A stretch of DNA of 64,000 nt. Source: Pseudorhodoferax sp. Leaf274. Lineage in GTDB: Bacteria; Pseudomonadota; Gammaproteobacteria; Burkholderiales; Burkholderiaceae_C. The position numbers and the translations under genes were made by a program. Shown in pieces: positions 7,651-15,880 of the stretch. How positions within the stretch are numbered: the first letter of the stretch is position 1; each line of letters begins with the position of its first letter. The notes beneath the pieces are model-generated. The model was not told where the DNA came from. It was given only the letters and a program-made list of their open reading frames with translations, and made no database searches. Location of the stretch: NCBI RefSeq assembly GCF_001422445.1, contig NZ_LMNA01000027.1, positions 124,001 through 188,000 on the forward strand, given 5' to 3'.

Positions 7651-8439
7651 TCAGACCGCCCAGCGCAGGACATGCGCGGCTTGCGGGCGGTCGGGTTCGG
7701 GTTGTTCGACGGCGGGCTTTTGCAGCACGCGGTCGAGGATGCGTTTCTCGATGGCGGCGAAGGCCGCATCGCCTTGCGCCCTGGGGCGCGCCAGGTCGAT
7801 GCGCTGGTCCAGCGCGATGCGGCCGTCCTCGATCAGCACCACGCGGTCGGCCAATGCCACGGCCTCCTGCACGTCGTGCGTGACCAGCAGCGCGGTGAAT
7901 CGGTGGCGCTGCCACAGGCCTTCGATCAGGCGGTGCATCTCGATGCGCGTGAGCGCGTCCAGCGCGCCCAGCGGCTCGTCGAGCAGCAGCAGTTGCGGGC
8001 GGTGCACCAGCGCGCGCGCCAGTGCCACGCGCTGGCGCTGGCCGCCCGACAGGCGGGCCGGCCACTCGCGCGCGCGTTCCGCCAGGCCGACCTGGGCCAG
8101 CACTTCTTCGCCGCGCGGGCGCGCCGATTCGGGCAGGCCCAGCAGCACGTTGTCCAGCACGCGCTTCCAGGGCAGGAGGCGCGCCTCCTGGAACATGATG
8201 CGGGTCTGCGGGTTCAGGCCGGCGATGGCCTGGCCGTCGACCTGCAGGCTGCCGCCGCTGGCCGCTTCCAGCCCGGCCACGAGGCGCAGCAAGGTGCTCT
8301 TGCCGCAGCCGCTGCGGCCCACGATGGCGATGAACTCGCCGGGCGCGATGTCCAGCTGCGTGTTCTGCAGCACGGTGCGCGCGCCGTAGCGCTTGACGAG
8401 GTTGCGCGCCTGCAGGCGCACGCCGCCGGCTTCGCTCAT
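7651..8439 (-). CDS. ssuB: aliphatic sulfonate ABC transporter ATPase
   Basis: A 262-residue ABC ATPase with Walker [10 protein letters not shown] (41-49), the Q-loop glutamine near 84, the LSGGQ signature (130-134), Walker B LLLLDEP (150-156) and the switch histidine in VTHD. It energises sulfonate uptake with the SsuC permease. An upstream in-frame extension exists, but the ATG at 8439 has a strong GGAGGT Shine-Dalgarno. The 109 bp between it and ssuA include a small GC-rich palindrome (CCCCGC-TGC-GCGGGG near 8517-8531), like the spacer repeats of this bacterial group. Confidence 0.9.
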   Translation of the reverse strand: MSEAGGVRLQARNLVKRYGARTVLQNTQLDIAPGEFIAIVGRSGCGKSTLLRLVAGLEAASGGSLQVDGQAIAGLNPQTRIMFQEARLLPWKRVLDNVLLGLPESARPRGEEVLAQVGLAERAREWPARLSGGQRQRVALARALVHRPQLLLLDEPLGALDALTRIEMHRLIEGLWQRHRFTALLVTHDVQEAVALADRVVLIEDGRIALDQRIDLARPRAQGDAAFAAIEKRILDRVLQKPAVEQPEPDRPQAAHVLRWAV

Positions 8440-8548
8440 GTGGCCACCTCCGAAACGGTGCACGGGTGCACAGCGCACCGGGGTCGGCGGCTGGCGCCAC
8501 TCGCGCTGTTGTCGATCCCCGCTGCGCGGGGCCCCTCGCCAAGTGCGC

Positions 8549-9514
8549 TCATGTCGCGCTCCCGGGTTTGAAGAGAGGCACATCCAGCGCGTTCACCCGG
8601 CGCGGCAGCAGCTTCTCGTCGAAGAAGGCATCGGCGATCTTCTGCTGCTCGGCCAGGCCTGCGGGCACGGCCGCGCGCACGGCGTAGCTGCGCCGGCCGT
8701 TGGCCTGCAGCACGGTGGGCACGTCCACGCCCCAGACGGGCGAGAGCAGCGCGGCTGCCGCATCTGGGTTGGCCTTGACCCACTGGCCGGCCTTGGCCAG
8801 CTCGGCGTAGATGACCTCCAGCACGTCGGCGCGCGCCTGCGCGAACTTGGTGCTGGCCAGGTAGTAGCGCTGGTAGCTGGCGATGCCGGTGCCGTCGGCC
8901 AGCACGCGCGCGTTGGACTGGCGCTGCGCGGCCGACAGGAACGGGTCCCAGACCACCCAGGCGTCGATGGCGCCGCGCTCGAAGGCGGCGCGGCCGTCGG
9001 CCGGGGTCAGGTAGGCGGGCTCGATGTCCTTGAACGACAGGCCGGCCTGCTCCAGCGCGGCGATCAGCAAATAGTGCGCGCCAGCGGCCTTGGCAAAGCC
9101 GATCTTCCTGCCCTTGAGTTCGGCCACGCTGCGCAGCGGCGAATCCGCGCGCACCACGATGGCCTGGGCCGTGGGCGACGGCGCCTCCTGCGCGACGAAG
9201 GTGAGCTGAGCGCCAGCGGCCTGCGCGAACACCGGCACGGTGTCGGCCACGTCGGCGCTGAAGTCCAGGTTGTCCAGGTTCAGCGCTTCGAGCAACGGAA
9301 GGCCGCTCGTGAACTCGTGCCAGCTGACCTTGGTGTTCAGCGGCGCGAGCCGGCGTTCCAGCGTGCCTTGGGTCTTGAGCACCACGGTCAGCGTGGACGA
9401 CTTCTGGTAGCCGATGCGCACGGTGGCCGGTGCGGGCTGGGCCCAGGCAGCGCCTGCGGCCAGGGATGCCGCGGCGCCGAGCAGCGTGCGGCGTTGGAAG
9501 GAGACGGGGTTCAT
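8549..9514 (-). CDS. ssuA: sulfonate ABC transporter substrate-binding protein (copy 1)
   Basis: A 321-residue periplasmic binding protein of the SsuA/TauA family. It has a Tat-like N-terminus ([10 protein letters not shown]), a hydrophobic stretch and a cleavage site near AWAQPA. The family signature IGYQKS starts the mature protein, and the [15 protein letters not shown] segment marks the hinge/ligand region. It differs clearly from the two paralogues at the operon head in its first ligand loop ([14 protein letters not shown]), so it may bind other sulfonates. It is unusually placed between the permease and ATPase genes. Confidence 0.85.
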   Translation of the reverse strand: MNPVSFQRRTLLGAAASLAAGAAWAQPAPATVRIGYQKSSTLTVVLKTQGTLERRLAPLNTKVSWHEFTSGLPLLEALNLDNLDFSADVADTVPVFAQAAGAQLTFVAQEAPSPTAQAIVVRADSPLRSVAELKGRKIGFAKAAGAHYLLIAALEQAGLSFKDIEPAYLTPADGRAAFERGAIDAWVVWDPFLSAAQRQSNARVLADGTGIASYQRYYLASTKFAQARADVLEVIYAELAKAGQWVKANPDAAAALLSPVWGVDVPTVLQANGRRSYAVRAAVPAGLAEQQKIADAFFDEKLLPRRVNALDVPLFKPGSAT

Positions 9515-9528
9515 GGATCTCTCACCAT

Positions 9529-10386
9529 TCATTTGTGATAGCCAGGGTGCCAGCGCAGCCACCAGTGCTCCAGGCCACGGGCCAAGAGGTCGGCCAGCTT
9601 GCCGAGCAGCGCATACAGCAGGATGCCGACCAGCACCACGTCGGTCTGCAGGAACTCGCGTGCGTTCATGGTCAGGTAGCCGATGCCGGCCTGCGCCGAG
9701 ATGGTCTCGGCCACGATCAGGATCACCCACATCAGGCCGAGCGAGAAGCGCAGGCCCACGAGGATGGACGAGACCGCGCCGGGCAGGATCACCTCCTTGT
9801 AGAGCTGCCAGCGCGACAGCCCGTAGGTGCGGCCCATCTCGATCAGCTGCGGGTCGACGTTGCGGATGCCGTGGAAGGTGTTCAGGTAAACGGGGAAGAA
9901 CACCGACACCGCGATGAGGAACAGCTTGGCCGACTCGTCGATGCCGAACCACAGGATCACGAGCGGGATCAGCGCCAGCGCCGGGATGTTGCGCACCATC
10001 TGGATGGTGGAGTCCAGCAGCGTCTCGAAGAACTTGACCGAGCCCGTCAGCAGGCCCAGCAGCAGGCCCAGCCCGCCGCCGATGGCCAGGCCCGCCAGCG
10101 CGCGGCCGGCGCTGACCTTCACGTGGGTCCAGAGCTCGCCCGACGCAGTGAGCGTCCACGCGGCCGTGACCACGTCGACGGGCGCCGGCAGCACGCGCGT
10201 GGACAGCCAGCCCAGGCTGGAGGCGGCCTGCCAGGCCACCACCAGCAGCACGGGAACGAGCCAGGGCAGCAACTGGCGCGCGAACGCGGCCAGCCAGGCC
10301 GACGCCTGCGCGCGGTCGGGCGCGTCCACCAGGTCTGGCAGCGGCGTGACCTGCGGCTCGCGGATTTCGGAACCCAAGGTGCTCAT
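9529..10386 (-). CDS. ssuC: aliphatic sulfonate ABC transporter permease
   Basis: A 285-residue BPD_transp_1 permease with six hydrophobic segments after a ~40-residue cytoplasmic start. The EAA-type coupling loop reads GRTYGLSRWQLYKEVILPGA, which contacts the ATPase. It forms the membrane channel for sulfonate import together with SsuB and a SsuA protein. It lies 10 bp after ssuD and 14 bp before ssuA copy 1, so it sits inside one transcription unit. Confidence 0.9.
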   Translation of the reverse strand: MSTLGSEIREPQVTPLPDLVDAPDRAQASAWLAAFARQLLPWLVPVLLVVAWQAASSLGWLSTRVLPAPVDVVTAAWTLTASGELWTHVKVSAGRALAGLAIGGGLGLLLGLLTGSVKFFETLLDSTIQMVRNIPALALIPLVILWFGIDESAKLFLIAVSVFFPVYLNTFHGIRNVDPQLIEMGRTYGLSRWQLYKEVILPGAVSSILVGLRFSLGLMWVILIVAETISAQAGIGYLTMNAREFLQTDVVLVGILLYALLGKLADLLARGLEHWWLRWHPGYHK

Positions 10387-10396
10387 GTGCCGGCCC

Positions 10397-11584
10397 TCAG
10401 CTCTGCGACGCCAGCCGTGCGGGCGCGTCCAGGTTGGCCACGACTTCGCCGAACGGCCCTGTCACGGTGGCGCCGGCCAGGCGCTCGCGCAGCTTCAGTG
10501 GCAGCAGCGGGAACACCAGCTCGGCGAAGCGGTAGGCCTCTTCCAGGTGCGGGTAGCCCGACAGGATGAAGGTGTCGATGCCGAGCGCGGCGTATTCCTG
10601 GATGCGCGCGGCCACGCTCTGCGGGCTGCCCACGAGGGCGGTGCCCGCGCCGCCGCGCACCAGGCCGATGCCGGCCCACAGGTTGGGGCTGATCTCCAGC
10701 GCCTCGCGCGAGCGGCTGGAGGCGCCGCCCTTGGCGCGCGCCTGCGCATGCAGCGCGGCCATGCGCTGCTGGCCCACGGAATCCATCTTGGCGAATACCG
10801 CCTGGGCGCGGTCCACCGTGGCGTCGTCCAGGCGGCTGATCAGCGCATCGGCGGCGCTCCACGCAGCCTCCTCGGTCTCGCGCACGATCACGTGCAGGCG
10901 GATGCCGAACTGCAGCTTGCGGCCCTGCCGGGCGGCGCGCGTGCGCACGGCCTCGATCTTGCCGGCCACGTCGGCCGGCGGCTCGCCCCAGGTCAGGTAG
11001 GCCTCGACCTGTTCGGCCGCCAGATCCTGCGCGGCCGGCGAGGACCCGCCGAACCACACCGGCGGGTGCGGCTTCTGCACGGGCGGGTACAGCAGCCGCG
11101 CGCCTTTCACGCTCAGGTGCCTGCCGGCGAAGTCGTAGGTCTCGGTGCCATGGCTGCGCGCGAGGATCTCGCGCCAGATGCGGATGAACTCGGCCGATTG
11201 TTCGTAGCGCGACGCATGGTCCTGGAACACGCCGTCGCCTTCCAGCTCGCCCTGGTCGCCACCGGTGACCAGGTTGACCAGCAGGCGACCGCCCGAGAGG
11301 CGGTCGAAGGTGGCGGCCATGCGCGCGGCCAGGGCCGGCTGGTGCAGGCCGGGCCGCACGGCCACGAGGAACTTGAGGCGCTGCGTCGCGCCCACCAGGC
11401 TGGAGGCGATGACCCAGGGGTCTTCGCACGAGCGGCCGGTGGGGATCAGCACGCCCTCGTAGCCCAGGCGGTCGGCCGCGCCGGCCACCTGCTGCAGATA
11501 GGACAGGTCGACCTGGCGGGCGTCTTCGCCGGTGCCGAGGTAGCGGCTGTCGCCGTGGGTGGGGAGGAACCAGAAGACTTGCAT
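10397..11584 (-). CDS. ssuD: FMNH2-dependent alkanesulfonate monooxygenase
   Basis: A 395-residue bacterial luciferase-like flavin monooxygenase of normal SsuD length. The N-terminus reads [17 protein letters not shown], and the TGGDQGE and GVSRWARE-equivalent regions fit the family. With oxygen and reduced FMN the enzyme splits alkanesulfonates into aldehyde and sulfite. The NAD(P)H:FMN reductase SsuE that normally supplies the flavin is not encoded in this operon or elsewhere in the window. It sits 40 bp after the second binding-protein gene. Confidence 0.92.
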   Translation of the reverse strand: MQVFWFLPTHGDSRYLGTGEDARQVDLSYLQQVAGAADRLGYEGVLIPTGRSCEDPWVIASSLVGATQRLKFLVAVRPGLHQPALAARMAATFDRLSGGRLLVNLVTGGDQGELEGDGVFQDHASRYEQSAEFIRIWREILARSHGTETYDFAGRHLSVKGARLLYPPVQKPHPPVWFGGSSPAAQDLAAEQVEAYLTWGEPPADVAGKIEAVRTRAARQGRKLQFGIRLHVIVRETEEAAWSAADALISRLDDATVDRAQAVFAKMDSVGQQRMAALHAQARAKGGASSRSREALEISPNLWAGIGLVRGGAGTALVGSPQSVAARIQEYAALGIDTFILSGYPHLEEAYRFAELVFPLLPLKLRERLAGATVTGPFGEVVANLDAPARLASQS

Positions 11585-11624
11585 GGGGTTGTGGGGACGG
11601 TGGTGCGGTGGGTGGTGGTCGGGC

Positions 11625-12584
11625 TCAGGCGGCGATGCCGGGAGCGGCCGCTTCGAGCACTTTGATGGGCTTGGGGATCAGCTTCAAGGCGTGGAAGGTG
11701 TCGGCGATCTGCTGCTGCTCGGCGAGGATGGCGCGCGTGATCGGCGTCGTGCCGTAGCGGCTGCGGCCCACCGACAGGTCCAGCACAGGCTTGGGCAGGC
11801 CCAGCAGCGCGGAGAGTTCGCCCGCGAAGGCATCCTTGTGGGCCTCGGACCAGCGGTCGAGCGCGTTGATCTCCTCGGTCACGATGGCCAGCACGTCGGC
11901 GTTCCTGGCGGCGTAGTCGAGCGACGAGAAGTAGTAGGCGCGGTTGCCCACCACACCCTGCGCATCGGCCAGCAAGCGCGCGCCCAGCGTCTTCTCGGCG
12001 GCGGCCAGGAAGGGGTCCCAGATCACCCAGGCGTCGATCGAGCCTTTCTCGAAGGCCGCGCGCGCATCGGCCGGCGGCAGGTAGACCAGGTTCAGGTCGC
12101 CGTAGGCCAGGCCGTGCTTCTCGAACAGCTTGACGATGAAGTAGTGGACGTTGCTGCCCTTGTTCAACGCGATCTTCTTGCCCTTGAGGTCGGCCACCGT
12201 CTTGATGGCCGACTGCGCGGGTACCAGCACGGCCTCCGATGCCGGGCGCGGCACGGTGGCGGCCACGTAGGCCAGCGGCGCGCCTGCGGCCTGGGCGAAG
12301 ATCGGCGGGGCCTCGCCCACGTCGCCGAAGTCGATGGAGCCGACGTTGAGCGCTTCGAGCTGCACCGGTCCGGCCGTGAACTCGGTCCACTTGAGGGCCA
12401 CGCCCAGCGGTGCGAGCCGCTTGTCCAGCGTGCCGCGGCCCTTGAGCACGCTGAGGCCGCCCTTCTGGTGGCCGATGCGCAGCTGGCGCTGCGGCGTCTG
12501 CGCCAAAGCGTTGAAGGTGGGCAAGGCGATGGCGGCGGCCGTGGCCTGGACCAGGCGGCGGCGCGCAAGGGAGATGGGGGTCAT
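11625..12584 (-). CDS. ssuA: sulfonate ABC transporter substrate-binding protein (copy 2)
   Basis: A 319-residue SsuA-family periplasmic binding protein. It has a twin-arginine-type N-terminus ([16 protein letters not shown]), a likely cleavage site after NALAQ and the mature start RIGHQKGG. The ligand-pocket segments [14 protein letters not shown] and [15 protein letters not shown] match the family. It is 18 bp downstream of copy 3 and shares with it the NKGSNVHYF segment, so the two are closer relatives of each other than of copy 1. Confidence 0.87.
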   Translation of the reverse strand: MTPISLARRRLVQATAAAIALPTFNALAQTPQRQLRIGHQKGGLSVLKGRGTLDKRLAPLGVALKWTEFTAGPVQLEALNVGSIDFGDVGEAPPIFAQAAGAPLAYVAATVPRPASEAVLVPAQSAIKTVADLKGKKIALNKGSNVHYFIVKLFEKHGLAYGDLNLVYLPPADARAAFEKGSIDAWVIWDPFLAAAEKTLGARLLADAQGVVGNRAYYFSSLDYAARNADVLAIVTEEINALDRWSEAHKDAFAGELSALLGLPKPVLDLSVGRSRYGTTPITRAILAEQQQIADTFHALKLIPKPIKVLEAAAPGIAA

Positions 12585-12602
12585 GTCTTGTTCTCTTGAA
12601 GT

Positions 12603-13628
12603 TCAGTCCTGTGCGAACACCACGGCTTCACTGACCTTGATGGGCTTGGGAATCAGCTTGAGCGCGTGGAAGGTGTCGGCGATGAGCTGCTGGTCGGCCG
12701 CCACCTCGCGGGTGATGGGCTTGACGTTGAACTCGTAGCGGCGCAGCGCCAGCTCGACCACGTCCACTGGCAGGCCCTGCAGCGGCGCGATGAGCTCGGC
12801 CGCCTGGCGCAGGTTCTTCTTGAGCCAGATGCCCTGCTCCACCGAATCGGCGAACAGCGCCTGCACCACCTTGGGGTTCTTCTGCACGAAGCCGCGCTCG
12901 CCCAGGTAGTACTGGTAGTTGTTGACCACGCCGGGCGTGCCGTCGGCCAGCACGCGGGCGCCGGTGGCCTTCTCGGCCGCGGCCTGGAACGGGTCCCAGA
13001 TCACCCAGGCGTCGACGTTCCTGCTTTCGAACGCGGCGCGGCCGTCGGCCGGGGCCAAGTAGATGGGCTGGATGTCGGACAGCTTCAGGCCGTTCTTCTC
13101 CAGCTGCCTGACCAGCAGGTAGTGCACGTTGCTGCCCTTGTTGAGCGCGACCTTCTTGCCCTTGAGGTCGGCCACGCCCTGGATCGGCGAGTCCTTGGCG
13201 ACCAGGATGGCCTCGGCGCGCGGCGCGGCCGGGTCGAAGCCGAAGTACACGAACTTGGCACCGGCGGCCTGGGCGAAGATGGGCGGCGCCTCGCCCACGT
13301 AGCCCACGTCCACCGCGCCCACGTTGAGGCCTTCCAGCAACTGCGGGCCGGCCGGGAACTCCACCCACTTCACGCCGAAGCCCAGCGGCGCGAGCCGCTT
13401 CTCCAGCGTGCCCTGGGCTTTTTGCAGCACGAACAGGCTGGCGGACTTCTGGTAGCCGATGCGCAACTCGGGCCGTGCCTGGGCCTTGACGGGCATGGCC
13501 AGCAGGCCCACGGCCAGCGCGATGACGGCCACGGCGAGCAGGGCCACGCCGAGATGGCGCAGCGCGCTGCGCCAGAACGGGGCTTGGGGGATGGGCGCTT
13601 CGGCTGGCGCGGCGGGATGGGGCAGCAT
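12603..13628 (-). CDS. ssuA: sulfonate ABC transporter substrate-binding protein (copy 3)
   Basis: A 341-residue SsuA-family protein with a ~25-residue cytoplasmic lead, one strong hydrophobic segment (LGVALLAVAVIALAVGLLAM) and a cleavage-like VKAQA, followed by the mature start RIGYQKSASLF. It is the first gene of the ssu operon. The 296 bp upstream, shared with the divergent TauE/SafE gene, should contain the operon promoter. I see only an AT-richer stretch (13690-13745) and a short palindrome GATTG-GG-CAATC (13770-13781), and no convincing -35/-10 pair for this strand. Confidence 0.87.
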   Translation of the reverse strand: MLPHPAAPAEAPIPQAPFWRSALRHLGVALLAVAVIALAVGLLAMPVKAQARPELRIGYQKSASLFVLQKAQGTLEKRLAPLGFGVKWVEFPAGPQLLEGLNVGAVDVGYVGEAPPIFAQAAGAKFVYFGFDPAAPRAEAILVAKDSPIQGVADLKGKKVALNKGSNVHYLLVRQLEKNGLKLSDIQPIYLAPADGRAAFESRNVDAWVIWDPFQAAAEKATGARVLADGTPGVVNNYQYYLGERGFVQKNPKVVQALFADSVEQGIWLKKNLRQAAELIAPLQGLPVDVVELALRRYEFNVKPITREVAADQQLIADTFHALKLIPKPIKVSEAVVFAQD

Positions 13629-13924
13629 GGACGGGTCTCCGGTGGCTTGGGTCGGCTCGGGGCCTGGGGTGGCGCCAGTGTCCGAAGCCCGGTCGCTGAA
13701 GAGAACGAATCAATGTGTCCGTGCTTATGCGTTTTCCGAGCAAAGAGGCCCGGTCATCCACTGCCCGGCGATTGGGCAATCCGTTGCATCCCGCGCTGTT
13801 GCTGGGCCCGCGCAGCCAACACCGGAGTTCTGCACAGTGTTTTCCACAGAAGCTGGGGGCAAGCGGCAGCGCCCCGCCTGCGCACCGCGCGCCACAATCG
13901 GCGCACGCAAGGGAGTGACCTGGA

Positions 13925-14653
13925 ATGCTGGAGGGATACGCAGCGGTGCTGCTCGTGGGGTTGGTCGCTGGCGCGGTCAGCGGGGTGATCGGCACGGGCT
14001 CGTCGGTGATGCTGCTGCCGGTGCTGGTGCACGCCTTCGGGCCCAAGCAGGCCGTGCCCATCATGGCGGTGGCGGCCGTGGTCGGCAACGCGGCACGCGT
14101 GCTGGCCTGGTGGCGCAGCGTGGACTGGCGCGCCGTGTGCGCCTACGCCCTGCCCGGTGCCCCGGCCGCGATGCTCGGCGCCCGCACGCTGTGGGCCATG
14201 CCCGCGCAGGCCGTCGACATCGCGCTCGGGCTGTTCTTCGTGCTGGTGGTGCCGCTGCGCCACTGGCTGCAGCGGCGCCAGTGGCGGCTGCAGCTGTGGC
14301 AACTGGCCGTGGCCGGCGCCGCGATCGGCTACCTGACCGGCGTGGTGCTGTCGACCGGGCCGCTCAGCGTGCCGGCCTTCTCGGCCTACGGGCTGGTCAA
14401 GGGAGCCTTCATCGGCACCGAGGCGGCCAGTGCCCTGCTGCTGTACGTGGCCAAGTCGCTGGCGTTCGCGCAGCTCGGCGGCCTGCCGTGGGAGGTGCTG
14501 TCGCGCGGGCTGATCGTGGGCGCCGCGCTGATGGCCGGCACCTTCGCCGGCAAGGCCTTCGTGCTGCGCCTGCCCGCCGGCCTGTTCCAGCGCCTGCTGG
14601 ACGCCCTGCTCCTCGTCTCGGGCCTGGCGCTGCTGGCCGCCGCCTGGCGCTAG
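13925..14653 (+). CDS. TauE/SafE-family membrane protein, probable sulfite/organosulfur exporter
   Basis: A 242-residue protein with about seven to eight hydrophobic segments. The first half starts LVGLVAGAVSGVIGTGSSVMLLPVL, and the second half repeats the pattern in AAIGYLTGVVLSTGPLSVPAF, as expected for the duplicated TauE/SafE family. Members export sulfite, sulfoacetate or related anions. Its position opposite the ssu operon, whose monooxygenase makes sulfite, supports that role. A GGGAG Shine-Dalgarno precedes the ATG, and a CACAAT -10-like hexamer lies at 13893-13898. Confidence 0.8.
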   Translation: MLEGYAAVLLVGLVAGAVSGVIGTGSSVMLLPVLVHAFGPKQAVPIMAVAAVVGNAARVLAWWRSVDWRAVCAYALPGAPAAMLGARTLWAMPAQAVDIALGLFFVLVVPLRHWLQRRQWRLQLWQLAVAGAAIGYLTGVVLSTGPLSVPAFSAYGLVKGAFIGTEAASALLLYVAKSLAFAQLGGLPWEVLSRGLIVGAALMAGTFAGKAFVLRLPAGLFQRLLDALLLVSGLALLAAAWR

Positions 14654-14741
14654 CCCGGGCGGGCATCAGCGGCCATGGCAGGCCGCGCTGCAGACCTGTG
14701 CTCCGCCGTCCGCCCTGCCCTGCGGGCCAGGCCCGCGGGCC

Positions 14742-15863
14742 TCAGGGCGAGGCCGGCTCGTCCTGCGGCACGCCGTTCTGCGTGCGCCGGAACGCCGCCG
14801 CCATGGCGTAGGCCTGGCGGCGCACGCGCATGATGGAGCCGAGCGGCCGGTGCGCCTCGATGCCGCGCCAGGGGCTGAACGCGAGCCGGTCTTCCGCGCC
14901 GGGCGTGCCGGCGGTGTTCCAGGCGTCCTGCGCCGGCACGACGAGCCGCGCCACGGGCAGGAAGGGCGACAGGTCTTCGGGCCAGCGCACCGAGGCATCC
15001 TCGATCGGCATCTGCGCGAGGTCCACGCACAGCTGCACCCGCAGCTCCCAGGTGCCGCCGAACTCGGCGAAGTGCGCCACCACCGCATCGCGCAGCGCGT
15101 TCGGACCGGCGCCCAGGTCCACCGGCGCGTCGTGCAGCGCCAGCAGCTCCGGCGACACGGGCGCCAGCGACAGCTTGGCCATGAACGGGCCGTAGCGCAG
15201 CGGCACCTGGGTGTAGTAGATCTCGCCCAGGGGGTGCGTGGCGGGGTGGCCGCCCAGGGCCTTGAGCGTGGGGCTCTCGCCGCCGGCCTTCTCGACCAGG
15301 CTCTCCAGTCCGCGCAGCGCGGCCGACAGCAGCTTCTTGGCGCCGGGCGCCTTGTCGGTCGTGGCCGCGAGCAGCTTGAGGCTTTGCAGGAACTTCTTGG
15401 CCGTCGGCGCCGTGAACACGGGGCCATTGATCATCAGGAAGTCCTGCGTGGCCGCGCCATCGGCCGGCTCCAGACGCTCGCCTGCCACGTCCAGGATCTT
15501 CAACGCCAGGCCGCGCGGGGTGGAGACACCGTCCTCCAGCAGGTCGCCCGGCGAACTCGACAGCCGCAGGATGGCCGCATGCTCGCCCGGCGTGGCGAAC
15601 ACGCCCTGGGCCAGCTCCGGCGGCAGCTGCGGCACGTGCAACCGGCCGTGGAGAAGGGCATGGCTCTTGGCGTGCACGCTGCGAAAGGCGTGCCCCTCGT
15701 CGCGTGCCACGGTCTCGCTGATGCCGCGCATGGTCTCGACCAGTTCGCGCGCGGTCTCGGCCTCGTCGTCCTCGGCCTGCTCGCAGGCGGGTGTCCATGG
15801 CAGCGGTGCGTTCGGCAGCGCGGCCTGGGGCAGGTCTGCGGCATCGTGGGGTGTCGTCGGCAT
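14742..15863 (-). CDS. catalase-superfamily haem protein (y4iL-like)
   Basis: A 373-residue protein related to the catalase fold but shorter than true catalases. It keeps the N-terminal histidine segment (AFRSVHAKSHALLHG), the AILRLSSSPGDLLEDGVSTPRGLALK core, in which the catalase arginine/GDR region is altered, and a QDFLMINGPVF segment in place of NNxPVFFIxD. Such catalase-related proteins are thought to use haem for peroxide or organic peroxide chemistry; activity is unproven. The ATG at 15863 has an AGGAG site. It lies 17 bp after the molybdoenzyme gene, so the two form an operon. Confidence 0.75.
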   Translation of the reverse strand: MPTTPHDAADLPQAALPNAPLPWTPACEQAEDDEAETARELVETMRGISETVARDEGHAFRSVHAKSHALLHGRLHVPQLPPELAQGVFATPGEHAAILRLSSSPGDLLEDGVSTPRGLALKILDVAGERLEPADGAATQDFLMINGPVFTAPTAKKFLQSLKLLAATTDKAPGAKKLLSAALRGLESLVEKAGGESPTLKALGGHPATHPLGEIYYTQVPLRYGPFMAKLSLAPVSPELLALHDAPVDLGAGPNALRDAVVAHFAEFGGTWELRVQLCVDLAQMPIEDASVRWPEDLSPFLPVARLVVPAQDAWNTAGTPGAEDRLAFSPWRGIEAHRPLGSIMRVRRQAYAMAAAFRRTQNGVPQDEPASP

Positions 15864-15880
15864 CGGGTTTTCTCCTCGGA

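Noticed and set aside
13690-13745. CysB-type or sigma-70 promoter for the ssu operon
   Set aside because: The stretch is AT-richer, but no -35/-10 pair with acceptable spacing or clear CysB half-sites could be found by eye.
12628-14088. 486-codon minus-strand frame bridging the ssuA-tauE region
   Set aside because: A frame-shifted shadow of ssuA copy 3; the true frame carries the SsuA motifs and signal peptide.
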